Below, one piece after another: positions 53,326 to 62,905 of a DNA stretch of 64,000 bases. Made by a program: the position numbers and the translations under genes. The notes beneath the pieces were generated by a model. The model was not told where the DNA came from. It did no database searches and worked only from the letters and a program-made list of their open reading frames with translations. Each line of letters opens with the position of its first letter. The stretch's first letter is position 1. Origin of the DNA: Novosphingobium sp. BW1 (lineage in GTDB: Bacteria > Pseudomonadota > Alphaproteobacteria > Sphingomonadales > Sphingomonadaceae); the NCBI RefSeq assembly GCF_008107685.1, contig NZ_VIRF01000058.1:248001-312000 (forward strand), given 5' to 3'.

Positions 53326-54381
53326 ATGCCGCGCATTTCCCGCAAGCTCTCCCTTCTCGTTGCGCTCGCCTGCTCGGTGGCCAGCGCCGGCCTCGCGGCA
53401 ACGCCTGCCACAGCGCAAATTCTCTCGGTGCCCAAGGACCTCTCGAAGTACCCCTTCCTGAAGGTCAAGGAACTGCGCAAGATGTATGGCGACGCGCAAA
53501 GCCGCTATGTAAAGATCGGCGACCTCACCATTCACTACAAGGATCAGGGCCCGCGCGATGCGCCGGTCCTTCTGATGGTGCACGGCTCGGAAAGCTCGAT
53601 GCGCACCTACGACCGCGAGACCGAGCTCCTCAAGGATCGCTATCGCATCGTGCGCATCGACCTGCCAAGCTACGGCTTGTCCGATGGCCCCACGGACAAA
53701 TCCCTGGAAACACTGCAACCGACCGACATTCCGATCGGCGTGCTCGATGAGCTTGGCATCTCCAAGGTGACCTACGTGGGCGTCTCCAGCGGCGGCACCA
53801 TGGGCATGTACCTTGCCGCGCGCCGCCCGGACATGGTCGAGCGGCTGATCCTTTCCAACACGCCGTCCGATCCGGTCGACACCAGCGGGCTGAAGATGTC
53901 GCAGGAATTTCTAGACGCCGTCGCCAAGGCGCAGGAAACCGGATGGCGAGGACCCGAATTCTGGGACCTTTTCCTGACCTACTTTGCCGGTGATGGCTCG
54001 CGCATTTCCGAGCAGACTAAGAAGGAATACTTCGACTTCTACCGCCGCTTCCCGGAAAAGCACCTCGTCGGCCTCATTGCCCGTATTGGGGACGGCAAGC
54101 AGGCGGCCATCGAGATGGCCAAGGTCAAGGCTCCCACGCTCCTGATCTGGGGCACGGCTGACCCGCTGCTGCCGGAATCGGCCGCCGATGCGATCACGCG
54201 CTACCTCACGAATGCCCAGATCTCTCGTGTGCTTATGCCCGATGTCGGCCACTATCCTCCGCTGGAAGTTCCCGTCCGCTTCGCCCAGATCATCGCCGCC
54301 TACGTCGAAGCGGGAACGCCGAACTTGCCTCCCGAGGCCAGTGAGACCGAAGCCGAGCCGGACGGCGCAGCCCAGCCCTGA
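53326..54381 (+). CDS. Exported alpha/beta hydrolase
   Basis: The 351 residues begin with a signal peptide (LSLLVALACSVASAGLAATPATA). The oxyanion HG dipeptide is in VHGSESSM, nucleophile Ser in GVSSGG, acid Asp in WGTADPLLP and His in DVGHYPPLE. It hydrolyses an ester or amide in the periplasm. In nicotinate breakdown the N-formylmaleamate deformylase is also an alpha/beta hydrolase, but cytoplasmic, so equivalence is uncertain. It is followed by the second amidase after 126 nt. Confidence 0.86.
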   Translation: MPRISRKLSLLVALACSVASAGLAATPATAQILSVPKDLSKYPFLKVKELRKMYGDAQSRYVKIGDLTIHYKDQGPRDAPVLLMVHGSESSMRTYDRETELLKDRYRIVRIDLPSYGLSDGPTDKSLETLQPTDIPIGVLDELGISKVTYVGVSSGGTMGMYLAARRPDMVERLILSNTPSDPVDTSGLKMSQEFLDAVAKAQETGWRGPEFWDLFLTYFAGDGSRISEQTKKEYFDFYRRFPEKHLVGLIARIGDGKQAAIEMAKVKAPTLLIWGTADPLLPESAADAITRYLTNAQISRVLMPDVGHYPPLEVPVRFAQIIAAYVEAGTPNLPPEASETEAEPDGAAQP

Positions 54382-54507
54382 CCGTCATGCGGAAGCCTTC
54401 AGCCTTGCCGCTTGCCTTCCGCGCCTCCCAAGATACGCCACAGGCGCGCAGCCCGGACCTCACGACAGGCCGGCGCCAGCGCCCGAACAGAACAAGGATT
54501 GCCCTCG

Positions 54508-55146
54508 ATGAGCAGCGACGAAGACCTCCTCGCCAATTACAAGAAGGCCTATGACAACAAGGTAGGCTTCGGAGAGCGCCCCGCGCTTCTCCTGATCGAC
54601 TTCTGTCAGGCCTACTTCGAGCCGGGCAACATGCTCTACTCGGAGGTTGAAGATGCGATCGCGTCGGCGCTGCGGGTGCGTGCCGCCGCGCGCGAAGCCG
54701 GTATCCCGGTCATCCTCACGAACGTCGTTTACCACCCCTCGGGCTTCAACGGCGGGCGCTTCTTCGAGAAGGCCATGCCGCTTCAGAACTTCACGCAAGG
54801 CAACCCGATGGGCGCCTGGGGCCCGGGCCTTGAACCGTTCGAGGACGAACTGATTGTCTCCAAGCAGTACCCGAGCGCGTTCTTCGGCACCTCGCTCGCC
54901 TCGACCCTGACGGCAGCCGGATGCGACAGCGTGATTCTGACCGGCCTTACGACCTCGGGCTGCGTGCGTGCGAGCTGTGTCGATTCGATGAGCCATGGTT
55001 TCCGCACGGCCGTCGTCGCCGAAGCCTGCGGCGACCGCCACGCCGGCCCCCACGATGCAAACCTCTTCGACATGAACGCGAAGTACGCTGATGTTGTCAG
55101 CGAAGCAGAAACCATCGCTTATCTCGAAAGCCTGAAGGCGGGCTGA
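54508..55146 (+). CDS. Isochorismatase-fold cysteine hydrolase, copy 2
   Basis: ATG at 54508 gives 212 residues. The triad is visible as Asp in LLIDFCQAYF, Lys in IVSKQYPSAFFG and Cys in GLTTSGCVRASCVDSM. Length and motifs fit maleamate- or N-carbamoyl-type amidases. It is paralogous to the 15538 protein (shared TSGC-(V/I)-RA and PSAFF). It probably removes ammonia from a half-amide intermediate. Confidence 0.87.
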   Translation: MSSDEDLLANYKKAYDNKVGFGERPALLLIDFCQAYFEPGNMLYSEVEDAIASALRVRAAAREAGIPVILTNVVYHPSGFNGGRFFEKAMPLQNFTQGNPMGAWGPGLEPFEDELIVSKQYPSAFFGTSLASTLTAAGCDSVILTGLTTSGCVRASCVDSMSHGFRTAVVAEACGDRHAGPHDANLFDMNAKYADVVSEAETIAYLESLKAG

Positions 55147-55312
55147 TCAAACTCTTCAGGCGGCCTCGGCGAAACGCAATCAGGCCGCCTGGAAGAATTC
55201 GAACCGGGCGGCCCATCGGGCTAGGCACGCAAGGACGAGCATCCACCCGTGGGGCCGCCGCTCAAGCGTTACGGGCTGCGAAAGCGTACTGCGTGCCCGC
55301 GCCGGGCCGGGT

Positions 55313-55650
55313 TAGTCCGTAAACTCATAAAGCGGCTTGAGGTTTGACGGATATGCTGATTCACAGCGCTCCAAGATGGGAGGGGTGTGATGGCCCGGCG
55401 GCGCTACGAATTGACGGATCGGGGCATCTGGGCCAACATTCCCAACCGCTCCAACCGCAAAAAGCGCTTCGGCTTCTCGCCTTGGCTCTACAAGCAGCGC
55501 AATTCGGTCGAACGCTTCTTCAACCAGATCAAGCAATTCCGGGGCATCGCAACGCGATACGACAAATGCCCCGAAAACGACCTCGCCGCCATCAAACTCG
55601 TCTGCGTGCGCTTCTGGTGTGCCAATTAATGAGTCTGCCCTCTAGTCCGT
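55313..55650 (+). mobile_element. Internally deleted IS5-type insertion sequence remnant
   Basis: A transposase deletion product (55390-55629) lies between two copies of TAGTCCGT (55313-55320, 55643-55650). Short, imperfect inverted ends share ACTCAT (left aaACTCATaaa; right read inward agACTCATtaa). At about 330 bp it resembles a MITE-like deletion derivative. Whether the direct repeat is a target duplication is unsure, because IS5 elements usually duplicate about 4 bp. Confidence 0.65.
55390..55629 (+). pseudogene. IS5-family transposase, N- and C-terminal ends fused by internal deletion
   Basis: MARRRYELTD is the N-terminal start of IS5-type transposases. It is joined after a few residues to the C-terminal IPNRSNRKKRFGF, RNSVERFFNQIKQFRG and ATRYDKCPEND segments. 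The DDE Asp residues in between are gone; the E-region (VERFFNQIKQFR) remains. 79 residues instead of about 250. Inactive on its own. Confidence 0.8.
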
Positions 55651-56100
55651 GGAAGTCCCGCCCATCGTAGTCGAACGCGATCACCTCGACCGAGTCCTCC
55701 ATGCGCCCATGGGGATGATAGACACCAATCTTCATCGGAAACTTCGGAGCCGGATCCGGCTGCCCCCCAAAAAAAGGTCGAGTGCATAGCATCGAGATCA
55801 TCAAACGCACGGATCTTGACGTCGGCAATTCGGCCTTAATCCCATGCCTGCGCTCCATCTCGATCACGGGGTGGCGACGGCCCGTTCAGAGGCAGGAAGC
55901 GCACGCCTCGCCACGCTCCGAGCCGGGTGTCGAACAAACACCTCACAGCCCGAATTTACGGGCTCCACTCCCACGAATTTCAGAACATACGGCGAGGCAA
56001 TGGCCTGAAATACTGTGGATCTATTCCGTGGCTGCACAGAACCGTGCCGCACTTGCCATGGCATCGCTCACAAGCCCAACGGCTCCCTGAAATCCATTGT
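55651..56100 (-). other. Decayed coding DNA next to the IS remnant
   Basis: Minus-strand pieces look protein-like but are broken: MKIGVYHPHGRMEDSVEVI with AFDYDGRDFHG (about 55735 down to 55651), and AIASPYVLKFVGVEPVNSG with CEVFVRHPA (about 56020-55930). They do not share one open frame and no family is recognised. They probably represent genes destroyed around the insertion. Confidence 0.4.
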
Positions 56101-56164
56101 TGCAAGAAATCATGCGCCAAAGCCTGACGCAGTTTCCGGATCGACCTCCTGACCCACGCCCACG

Positions 56165-56181
56165 TGACCACCTATCGGATA
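56165..56181. promoter_or_regulatory. Regulon half-dyad: TGACCA-CCTAT-CGGATA
   Basis: The right arm is perfect and the left arm degenerate; the spacer CCTAT is identical to that of the copy at 46963. It is more than 700 bp from the receptor start, so it may be a relic of a lost promoter. Confidence 0.4.
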
Positions 56182-56578
56182 AATATGCCGATACGCGATT
56201 GCACGAAGCCAAGGTCGAATACCTGTCTGGCCATGCACAGCACGCCCCCCGCCTGCTCTCGCAATCACCACAGCACCGGCGCGATACCTGACGCGACCGT
56301 ACGCTGGAGTGATTGGATGAGCCTGCCCCCGCACTTCGCGGCGGCCCCGGCCGCCGTGGGGCGCGTGACGTTTTCAGGATGGCTCCAACTCGTCAGATCG
56401 GGCGCCTCGGCGCGCTGGTCACTACCGGCAATTCGGCCGGCGGCGATGCAAGCGTCTCCGCGTTCGGGAACGCAGGTCTGGCGCGGCCACCGTCCAAAAA
56501 GAGGACGTTGCGCCAACTCGCTCCCGCAGCAGAATCTTGATAAATTTACGAATTTATCTTTCCTGTCAGGTGCTCGGA

Positions 56579-56595
56579 CATCCGACAGGCGAATA
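56579..56595. promoter_or_regulatory. Regulon dyad copy: CATCCG-ACAGG-CGAATA
   Basis: One mismatch in each arm. It lies about 300 bp upstream of the TonB receptor and would bring uptake into the same regulon. Confidence 0.5.
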
Positions 56596-56893
56596 GCAAA
56601 CAGATTTGACAACCATATGACCAACGTCGCAGCCAATCTCTCCACTGCATCTGACGCATAGGCAAAACGCCCGTTGCGTAGAGGTCTCCCAAAGAGTGGC
56701 CGGGATGCACAAGAGAACACAAAATCACCCGAAGACCGGATGCTGAGAGTTCAGGGACTATCGACGCGTATGCGCGTGCATTCGACTCCCTTCGGTTAGC
56801 GAAAAACTGAACCCCGGTCGCTGGATACCGGGACCATTACTTCAAACGCCTCCCCATGGGGCGCACCAAAGATCTAATATTGAGGGGTCTTCT

Positions 56894-59326
56894 ATGAATC
56901 GTACTGCAAACACCATGCGGCTCGCCTCGACGCTGTCGACGCTCGCCGTGGCCGGCAGCCTGCTCTACGCAGCACCTGCCTTCGCTCAGGACGCCTCTCC
57001 GGCTTCCGTGCCCGGCGAGATCGTCGTCACCGCGCGCAAGACCGGTGAAGACATCCTGAAGACCCCGGTTACCGTTGATGCCGTCACCTCCGAGGAACTC
57101 GACGTTCGCGGCATTGTCTCGATGAACGACGTGGCAGCGGCCTCGCCGGGCATCAACATCAACAACTCGTCCTCGGGCCACGCCGACCGCTCGTTCCAGC
57201 AGGTCGTGCTGCGCGGATTCACCCCCTCGACGACGCTGGCGACCACCGTCTCCTCGTTCATCGACGGCGTTCCCGTCTCCTCGCCCTCGCAGATCAACAA
57301 CGTCTCGAGCCCCGAGCGCGTCGAGATCCTGAAGGGTCCGCAGAGCGCCTACTTCGGCCGTAACACGTTCGCTGGCGCCGTGAATGTGGTCACCAAGACC
57401 CCGGACAACTACTGGGGCGGCGAAGTCATGGGGATGATCGGCACGCGCGACAACTGGCGTGTGCGCGGCGCGGTCGAAGGTCCGATCATCGAAGATCTCA
57501 TTGCCTTCCGCGTTACTGGCGAGAAGTACTCGAAGGGCGGTTCCTACGAGAACCAGAACGGCGTTACCCTCGGCGACCAGTCGAGCGTCATCGGCAGTGC
57601 GACCCTCGCCATCACGCCGGCCCACAACGTCAACATCAAGCTCTTCGGCATGATGAGCGAAGACAAGGACGGTCCGGCCGCCCAGACCCGTCTTTACGCC
57701 CGTGATGTCTTCGATGCCGATGGCAACCAGGTCATTCAGGGCCAGGCCAATGGCACCACGCAGGCCGGTGTTCCCTGGTTCTTCGGCACCGTGCCCAGCA
57801 TTGCCAACCCGGTGACCGCGAACGTCGAAAACACGACCCAGATCCGCCAGTTCCTGGCAATCGACACCAACCGTGTTGTCGATGCCAACGATGGCGTGCA
57901 GGGCTACGGCCTGCGCCGCAAGACCACCCACTTCCACGGCACCGCCGATTGGGAACTGGTCGACGGCGTGACCGCAAGCGTCCTTGGTGGCTACAACAAG
58001 GAAACCTGGTCGACCCTGATCGACCTCGACGGCTACGACACCAGCTCGCTTGGTTTCGACTTCCCGTACCTGATCGAACGCAAGGTCGAAGACTGGTCGA
58101 TCGAAGGTCGCCTGGCCTACGAAAGCGATCGCTTCCAGGGCCTCGTCGGCGTCAGCTACCTGCAGTCAGACCTGTACCAGGGCCTTGGCGGCGGCTTCAA
58201 CCTTACCGAGAGCGGCCTGAACCCGAGCGGCAAGAGCCGTTCGAAGACGCTGGGCATGTTCTTCGGTGCCACTTACGAGCTGACCGACACTGTGTCGATC
58301 AGTGCCGAAGGCCGTTACCAGATCGACAAGCTCGAGGCCTATTCGGACTCAGACGGCGTGACCATCCTGGGCGATGGCAACGGCTACAACCCGTTCCTGA
58401 CCCCCGGCTTCTACGGCCCCAACTCGCTCCTCGCGAGCTCGAAGTACAAGAACTTCACGCCGCGCATCATCGTCGACTGGGACGTGACGCCCGACATGAT
58501 GGTCTATGCATCGTGGGCCAAGGGTGTGAACCCGGCGCAGTTCAACACCGCGATCCTCAACAACACCTACGCAGTGCAGGTCGCCGCGGCAGAGGCTGGC
58601 GGCGAGCTCGCGATCGAACCGGAAAAGGTCACCAACTACGAACTGGGCCTCAAGGGGCGCAGCCTCGACGGTTCGTTCCGTTACCAGGTCGCCGCCTATT
58701 ATGCCCAGTGGCGCAACCAGATCAACCAGGTCCAGATCGTCGTTCCCGACCCCACCCAGGCGACGAACCGTTCGTTCGTAAACACCGCCGCGAATTCGGG
58801 TTCGTCGGACCTTTATGGCTTGGAAGCCGACGTGAGCTGGCGTCCGGTCGACTTCCTGACCATCGACGCAGCCGGTGCCTACAACGAGAGCGACATCAAG
58901 TCGTTCACCAGCCCGACCGTCACGGCCCTCACCGGCCCGATGAGCTTCAAGGGCAACGACCTGAAGAACACCTCGAAGTACTCGGCCAACGTTGGGATCA
59001 CCTTCGACGGCGACATCTCGAGCTGGGACGATGGCCGTTGGTTCGTGCGCGGCGACTGGAACTTCAAGTCGGGCGTCTACAGCAACGAAGCGAACCTTGC
59101 GAAGCTGCCTGACCTGCACCTGTTCAACGCACGTGCGGGTGTGACCCACGGCAACATCTCGGTCGATGTGTTCGTGAACAACATCTTCAACAACCACACT
59201 CCGGTTTCGGTCTCGGACAACTACACGTTCACTCCGAACTTCGCCTACACCGGCACCTACTCCGCGCTCATGCTGGGTCTCAACGACCTGCGCACCGCGG
59301 GCCTGCAGGCCTCGATCAAGTTCTGA
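56894..59326 (+). CDS. TonB-dependent outer-membrane receptor
   Basis: 810 residues. The signal peptide ends APAFA-QDA, followed by the plug domain (~35-155; GEIVVTARKTGEDILKTPVTV; VLRGFTPSTTLATTVSSFIDGV; VEILKGPQSAYFGRNTFAGAVNVVTKTP) and a 22-strand barrel with C-terminal ...LQASIKF ending in Phe. It takes up the pathway substrate or a relative across the outer membrane using TonB energy. An upstream regulon dyad and downstream terminator mark it as a single-gene unit. Confidence 0.95.
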   Translation: MNRTANTMRLASTLSTLAVAGSLLYAAPAFAQDASPASVPGEIVVTARKTGEDILKTPVTVDAVTSEELDVRGIVSMNDVAAASPGININNSSSGHADRSFQQVVLRGFTPSTTLATTVSSFIDGVPVSSPSQINNVSSPERVEILKGPQSAYFGRNTFAGAVNVVTKTPDNYWGGEVMGMIGTRDNWRVRGAVEGPIIEDLIAFRVTGEKYSKGGSYENQNGVTLGDQSSVIGSATLAITPAHNVNIKLFGMMSEDKDGPAAQTRLYARDVFDADGNQVIQGQANGTTQAGVPWFFGTVPSIANPVTANVENTTQIRQFLAIDTNRVVDANDGVQGYGLRRKTTHFHGTADWELVDGVTASVLGGYNKETWSTLIDLDGYDTSSLGFDFPYLIERKVEDWSIEGRLAYESDRFQGLVGVSYLQSDLYQGLGGGFNLTESGLNPSGKSRSKTLGMFFGATYELTDTVSISAEGRYQIDKLEAYSDSDGVTILGDGNGYNPFLTPGFYGPNSLLASSKYKNFTPRIIVDWDVTPDMMVYASWAKGVNPAQFNTAILNNTYAVQVAAAEAGGELAIEPEKVTNYELGLKGRSLDGSFRYQVAAYYAQWRNQINQVQIVVPDPTQATNRSFVNTAANSGSSDLYGLEADVSWRPVDFLTIDAAGAYNESDIKSFTSPTVTALTGPMSFKGNDLKNTSKYSANVGITFDGDISSWDDGRWFVRGDWNFKSGVYSNEANLAKLPDLHLFNARAGVTHGNISVDVFVNNIFNNHTPVSVSDNYTFTPNFAYTGTYSALMLGLNDLRTAGLQASIKF

Positions 59327-59355
59327 TCGAAGGCGTCCGCAGGGCGAACGACAAG

Positions 59356-59387
59356 GGCCCGGGAGCAGCAATGCTCCCGGGCCTTTT
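59356..59387 (+). terminator. Intrinsic terminator of the TonB receptor gene
   Basis: GGCCCGGGAGCA, a GCAA loop and TGCTCCCGGGCC form a perfect 12-bp stem followed by TTTT. Confidence 0.92.
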
Positions 59388-59506
59388 CGTGCGAGCCGAC
59401 CAGTCACGTGCAGGCCCTGCCTGTTAAAACAAGCGCACATCAAAAAAGCCCGCTGCAACCCGCATGGTCGCACCGGGCTTTCCGGTATCGGAATGTAGGG
59501 GGTGCC

Positions 59507-60388
59507 TCAGTCCTGGGGCATCTCGCGCGCGACGCGAAAACCCAGGTGATCGTTGCGCGCGCCCGGTGGATCGCCAATGCGCTGGGCGGCGCGAACGCTC
59601 CAGCCCTGAAGGCTCCACCCTCCGCCGCGCACATTGCGAAGTTCGCACGGCCCTGTCAGCCAAGCTGAGCCATCGGCGGGGGCGCCCTCATAGCTGTCAT
59701 GATGGCAATCCTGCGTCCATTCCGCGACATTGCCGATGACGTCATGCAGACCGAAACCGTTGGGCGCATAGTTCCCCACCGGCGTTGTGCGGTCCAGCAC
59801 CTGCGCGGCGTTGGCCTTATCCGCCGACAAGGCATTGCCGAAAGGATACCAGGTCTGCGTGCCACCGCGCGCGGCGTAGGCCCATTCGGCTTCGCTAAGC
59901 AGTCGGTAGCTCGCGCCGGTCTTTGCGCTCAGCCATTTCAGATAGCTCTGCACGTCGGCAAAGTTCACATTGATGACCGGACGGCGGCCGCGGCCCCAGC
60001 CTGCGTCATCCGGCCGGTAGCCGTTGCAGCCGCCATCGGCGAGGCAGGCATCCCACTGCGCGAATGTCACCTCGTAGCGACTGATGGCGTAACGATAGCC
60101 GATGGTGACGCGGTGGCGTGGCTCCTCCATCGTGTCGAACATGGCAAGAACGCCCAGGGTGTGGCGCTCCTCCTCACTCGAACCCATGATGAAGCTGCCC
60201 GGTGGCACCACGACCATCTCGGGACAATCGTGGCATTCGGCAAAGGCGCTGCCCTCCGCGCGCGGCGGAAACTCCGGGGCCGGAGCTACGACCTTGGCCG
60301 GCACGTGTCCGTCGGGTTCAGGCGGCGCTGCGCCGACAGGCGATGTGAGCGCACGTGCCCCAAGGGCAAGCGCAAGCACCGACCTCAT
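59507..60388 (-). CDS. Secreted SUMF1/formylglycine-generating-enzyme-family protein
   Basis: 293 residues with an N-terminal signal (VLALALGARALTSPVGAA). The domain begins MVVVPPGSFIMGSSEEE and continues ISRYEVTFAQWDACLADGGC, PVINVNFADVQSYLKWLS, YRLLSEAEWAYAARGG, GLHDVIGNVAEWTQDC and RGGGWSLQGWSVRAAQR, ending GFRVAR. No sulfatase is nearby, so it may be a non-FGE relative such as PvdO or EgtB-like iron or copper enzymes. The paired catalytic cysteines of FGE are not obvious. It overlaps the Gfo/Idh stop by 1 nt. Confidence 0.88.
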   Translation of the reverse strand: MRSVLALALGARALTSPVGAAPPEPDGHVPAKVVAPAPEFPPRAEGSAFAECHDCPEMVVVPPGSFIMGSSEEERHTLGVLAMFDTMEEPRHRVTIGYRYAISRYEVTFAQWDACLADGGCNGYRPDDAGWGRGRRPVINVNFADVQSYLKWLSAKTGASYRLLSEAEWAYAARGGTQTWYPFGNALSADKANAAQVLDRTTPVGNYAPNGFGLHDVIGNVAEWTQDCHHDSYEGAPADGSAWLTGPCELRNVRGGGWSLQGWSVRAAQRIGDPPGARNDHLGFRVAREMPQD

Positions 60389-61449
60389 TACGGCATATCT
60401 GCCAGCGGGGGATCGATCGCGTCCGCTGCCGAGTTCGCGCGCGCCGAGTCCTTCACCCGATCAATCAACGCAATAAGCCGCGCGGCATCGCGCCCCGTAG
60501 GCAGCCGATGCGGCTTGCCGCGCACAGCGGCATGCATCTCGGACAGCTGATCAGCAAAGTAGTGCCCCAGCGTGCGCCCGCCCATGCGGCGCGGATCGAT
60601 GAGCACGCCTTCGGGCGGATGGACAAGTTCCTCGCCGTTCCAGCGCAGGATCTCGCCATGCTCGATCTCGAGCACGCCCTTGTCGAAGTGCAGCACCTTG
60701 CGGTCGAGGACGGCAGGCTGGTTATAAGAGATGTGGACGCTCGCAAGGCGGCGGCCAGGATAGGCCAGCAGCACCATGGCCTCATCCTCGCCCTGCCAGC
60801 CCGACTGGTGCCGGGCAGCTTCGGCATGGACGCGCACCGGATCGTCCTCGCCCATGATAAGCTGGACGAAATCGAGCGAGTGGGGCGCGAAGAGCGAAAG
60901 GATCAGTCCTTCCTCCGGAGTGCGGGTCGCCCACCAGGGCGCCTGCGGCCCGTCCCAGAACACGCAGGACGATACCTCAAGCGAGCGGAACTTACCGAAG
61001 TCCTCCCAGCGATCGACGATGTAGCGCACCGCGTCGTTGTGGCGGAAGGTGTGACCGACGGCGAAGACAAGTCCCTTCTCCGATGCCAGGTTCGCAAGCG
61101 CCAGCGCCTCTTCACCGGTTTCTGCAGCAGGCTTCTCGACCAGCACGTGCTTGCCCGCCTGGAGCGCGGCCATCGACTGCGCGGCGTGGAAGCCGTTTGG
61201 CGTTGCGATGAGGACCGCTTCCACCTCGGGCATGGTGAGCACGTCCTCGAAGCTGGCGCACGCCACCGCACCAAAGGGCTCCGCGGCGGCCTGCGCCTGG
61301 GCGGCATCGATGTCATGGGTGGCAACAATGCGCACACCATCAGGCCGCGCTTTCGCGGCGTTGAAGTGGGCGCCGGAAATACGTCCGCAGCCGATGACGG
61401 CAAGGTTGAGCGGCGCCTGCGGCCCGGTCTGTTCGTTCATTTTAGGCAT
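60388..61449 (-). CDS. Gfo/Idh/MocA family oxidoreductase
   Basis: 353 residues from ATG 61449 (alternative ATG 61440). The N-terminal NAD(P) fold is LAVIGCGRISGAHFNAAK, with the family EKP motif in KHVLVEKPAAETGEEA. The C-terminal alpha/beta domain contains APHSLDFVQLIMGED. It acts on an unidentified cyclic alcohol, sugar or similar compound. It overlaps the transporter gene and is probably co-expressed with it and the SUMF protein. Confidence 0.88.
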   Translation of the reverse strand: MPKMNEQTGPQAPLNLAVIGCGRISGAHFNAAKARPDGVRIVATHDIDAAQAQAAAEPFGAVACASFEDVLTMPEVEAVLIATPNGFHAAQSMAALQAGKHVLVEKPAAETGEEALALANLASEKGLVFAVGHTFRHNDAVRYIVDRWEDFGKFRSLEVSSCVFWDGPQAPWWATRTPEEGLILSLFAPHSLDFVQLIMGEDDPVRVHAEAARHQSGWQGEDEAMVLLAYPGRRLASVHISYNQPAVLDRKVLHFDKGVLEIEHGEILRWNGEELVHPPEGVLIDPRRMGGRTLGHYFADQLSEMHAAVRGKPHRLPTGRDAARLIALIDRVKDSARANSAADAIDPPLADMP

Positions 61450-62815
61450 GCGCGGGCGTGGCCCCTCCCTGTGAGTTGGACGGATGTTCGTGCACGTAGC
61501 GCCAGATCATCACAGCGGCGACGAGCTTGGCGATGCCAGGCACCGTTGAATAACTGACGATGATGCCGGCCAGAGCGCGCGGCGATTGCGGCATACCCGC
61601 ACTTGCCGCCGCCGCATCGAAACCGAAAGCCGAAAGTATCAGGCCGACGATCAACGTGCCGCCCAGCGCAATGCCCGCCTTCTCGATGATCGACCAGATC
61701 GCTGAGTAGGACCCGGCGCGGTTCTCACCGTAGTCGTCCCGCGCGGCGGCAATGCTGTCGGAGAGCAGCGAAAGGACAATCGTGCCCCACCCGGCGTTGC
61801 AGGCCGCCATGAGCCCGGCCAGGCCATAGGCGACCTCGATCGGGGCATCGGGAAGGTATCCCCAGACCAGCGTAACCAAGCCGTGCCCTGCCGCCGCGAG
61901 AACATAGGTAAGCTTCTTGCCGAGACGCTTGGAAACCATCACCCAGAGCGGCGAACCGCCCATTACCGCAAAGGCCATGATCGCGGACATCACACCAATG
62001 TCGTGCAGGGGCTCCTGGCGGGCCATCGCGTACTTCACGAAAAAGGGGAAGCTGGCGTAGCTGATGCCCGCCGCCACCGTCATGACGATGGCCGAGAGAC
62101 ACAAGATCATGAAACGGCGGTCCGAAAAGGCACGGGGCAGGTCGCGTGCGGCAAGCGGCGTTGCCACTTCGGCCGGTTCGGGGATGCGCGCTGCAAAGCG
62201 CCAGGCGACCAGCAGGCAGACAAGGCAGATGATCCCGATCAAACTCATTGTGATGAGATAGGCCGGACGGTCGGTGCCCAGCGCGTTGACGGCCATGGGC
62301 GCAACCGAGGAGGACATGAGTACGCCAAGACCGGTAAAGGCATGCTTCCAGCCCATCAGTTCGGTGCGCTCGGCCGGGTCGGACGACATCTCCGAGAATT
62401 GGGCAAGATAGGGCACCGAAAACGTAGAATAGACCGCCATGTAGGCGCTGAAAGTTACGAAGACCCAGGCCACCTGGAAAGTCATCGAGGCCTCGGGCAC
62501 CGCGAACACGCCCAGCATCGCGAACGGCGCAGCCAGTCCGCCGACCAGCAGCCAGCGCCGGCGCGGAAAGCGCGGCGCGAGCCGGTCCGAAGCCACGCCG
62601 ATCCACAGGTCAAAGACGAGACTGAAGAAGACCTTGGGTACGAAGATCGCGGTCCCCGCAATCGCGGGCGCCACGCCCATCACATTCGTCAGGTAGAACA
62701 TGAGGAGGAGTGAGGGCGCATCGCGGAAAAGCTGCCCCGCCACCTGCCCCACGCCGAAACCGGCCTTTGTCGAGGTCGCCAGGCGGGCCGGCAACTTCGC
62801 TGCAACAGTATTCAT
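61442..62815 (-). CDS. GPH/MFS-family cation symporter
   Basis: ATG at 62815 has GGGGAG 6 nt upstream and gives 457 residues with 12 predicted membrane segments. The N-terminal FGVGQVAGQLFRDAPSLLLMFYLTNVMG and the DLWIGVASDR loop are typical of the glycoside-pentoside-hexuronide symporter (MFS_2) group, which moves sugars and other organic solutes across the inner membrane. It is divergent from the FAD oxidase at 63021, with two regulon dyads between them. Confidence 0.9.
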   Translation of the reverse strand: MNTVAAKLPARLATSTKAGFGVGQVAGQLFRDAPSLLLMFYLTNVMGVAPAIAGTAIFVPKVFFSLVFDLWIGVASDRLAPRFPRRRWLLVGGLAAPFAMLGVFAVPEASMTFQVAWVFVTFSAYMAVYSTFSVPYLAQFSEMSSDPAERTELMGWKHAFTGLGVLMSSSVAPMAVNALGTDRPAYLITMSLIGIICLVCLLVAWRFAARIPEPAEVATPLAARDLPRAFSDRRFMILCLSAIVMTVAAGISYASFPFFVKYAMARQEPLHDIGVMSAIMAFAVMGGSPLWVMVSKRLGKKLTYVLAAAGHGLVTLVWGYLPDAPIEVAYGLAGLMAACNAGWGTIVLSLLSDSIAAARDDYGENRAGSYSAIWSIIEKAGIALGGTLIVGLILSAFGFDAAAASAGMPQSPRALAGIIVSYSTVPGIAKLVAAVMIWRYVHEHPSNSQGGATPAHA

Positions 62816-62905
62816 GTACGACTCCCCGCGGGCCCGGAAGCTTCGGACCGCCTTTACCGGGAAGGTGCCCAGAGCATCCTCCACAGGCTCGAACTCGTCC
62901 GATTT

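Larger units (their letters stand above)
56101..56893. other. Gene-poor stretch upstream of the TonB receptor
   Basis: The open frames here look like composition shadows and carry no recognisable domain. The stretch holds two regulon-like dyads (56165, 56579) and the unresolved promoter of the receptor; the last ~180 bp, AT-richer than the surroundings near 56540-56600, are its likely control region. Confidence 0.5.

Noticed and set aside
36671..55146. A complete nicotinate (nic) pathway
   Set aside because: There are NicF-, NicE- and NicC-like families, but no NicX dioxygenase, the isomerase lacks its cysteines, and the alpha/beta hydrolase carries a signal peptide.
56837..59473. Two long frames antisense to the TonB receptor
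   Set aside because: The receptor on the plus strand is certain from plug and barrel motifs; the antisense frames have no recognisable features.
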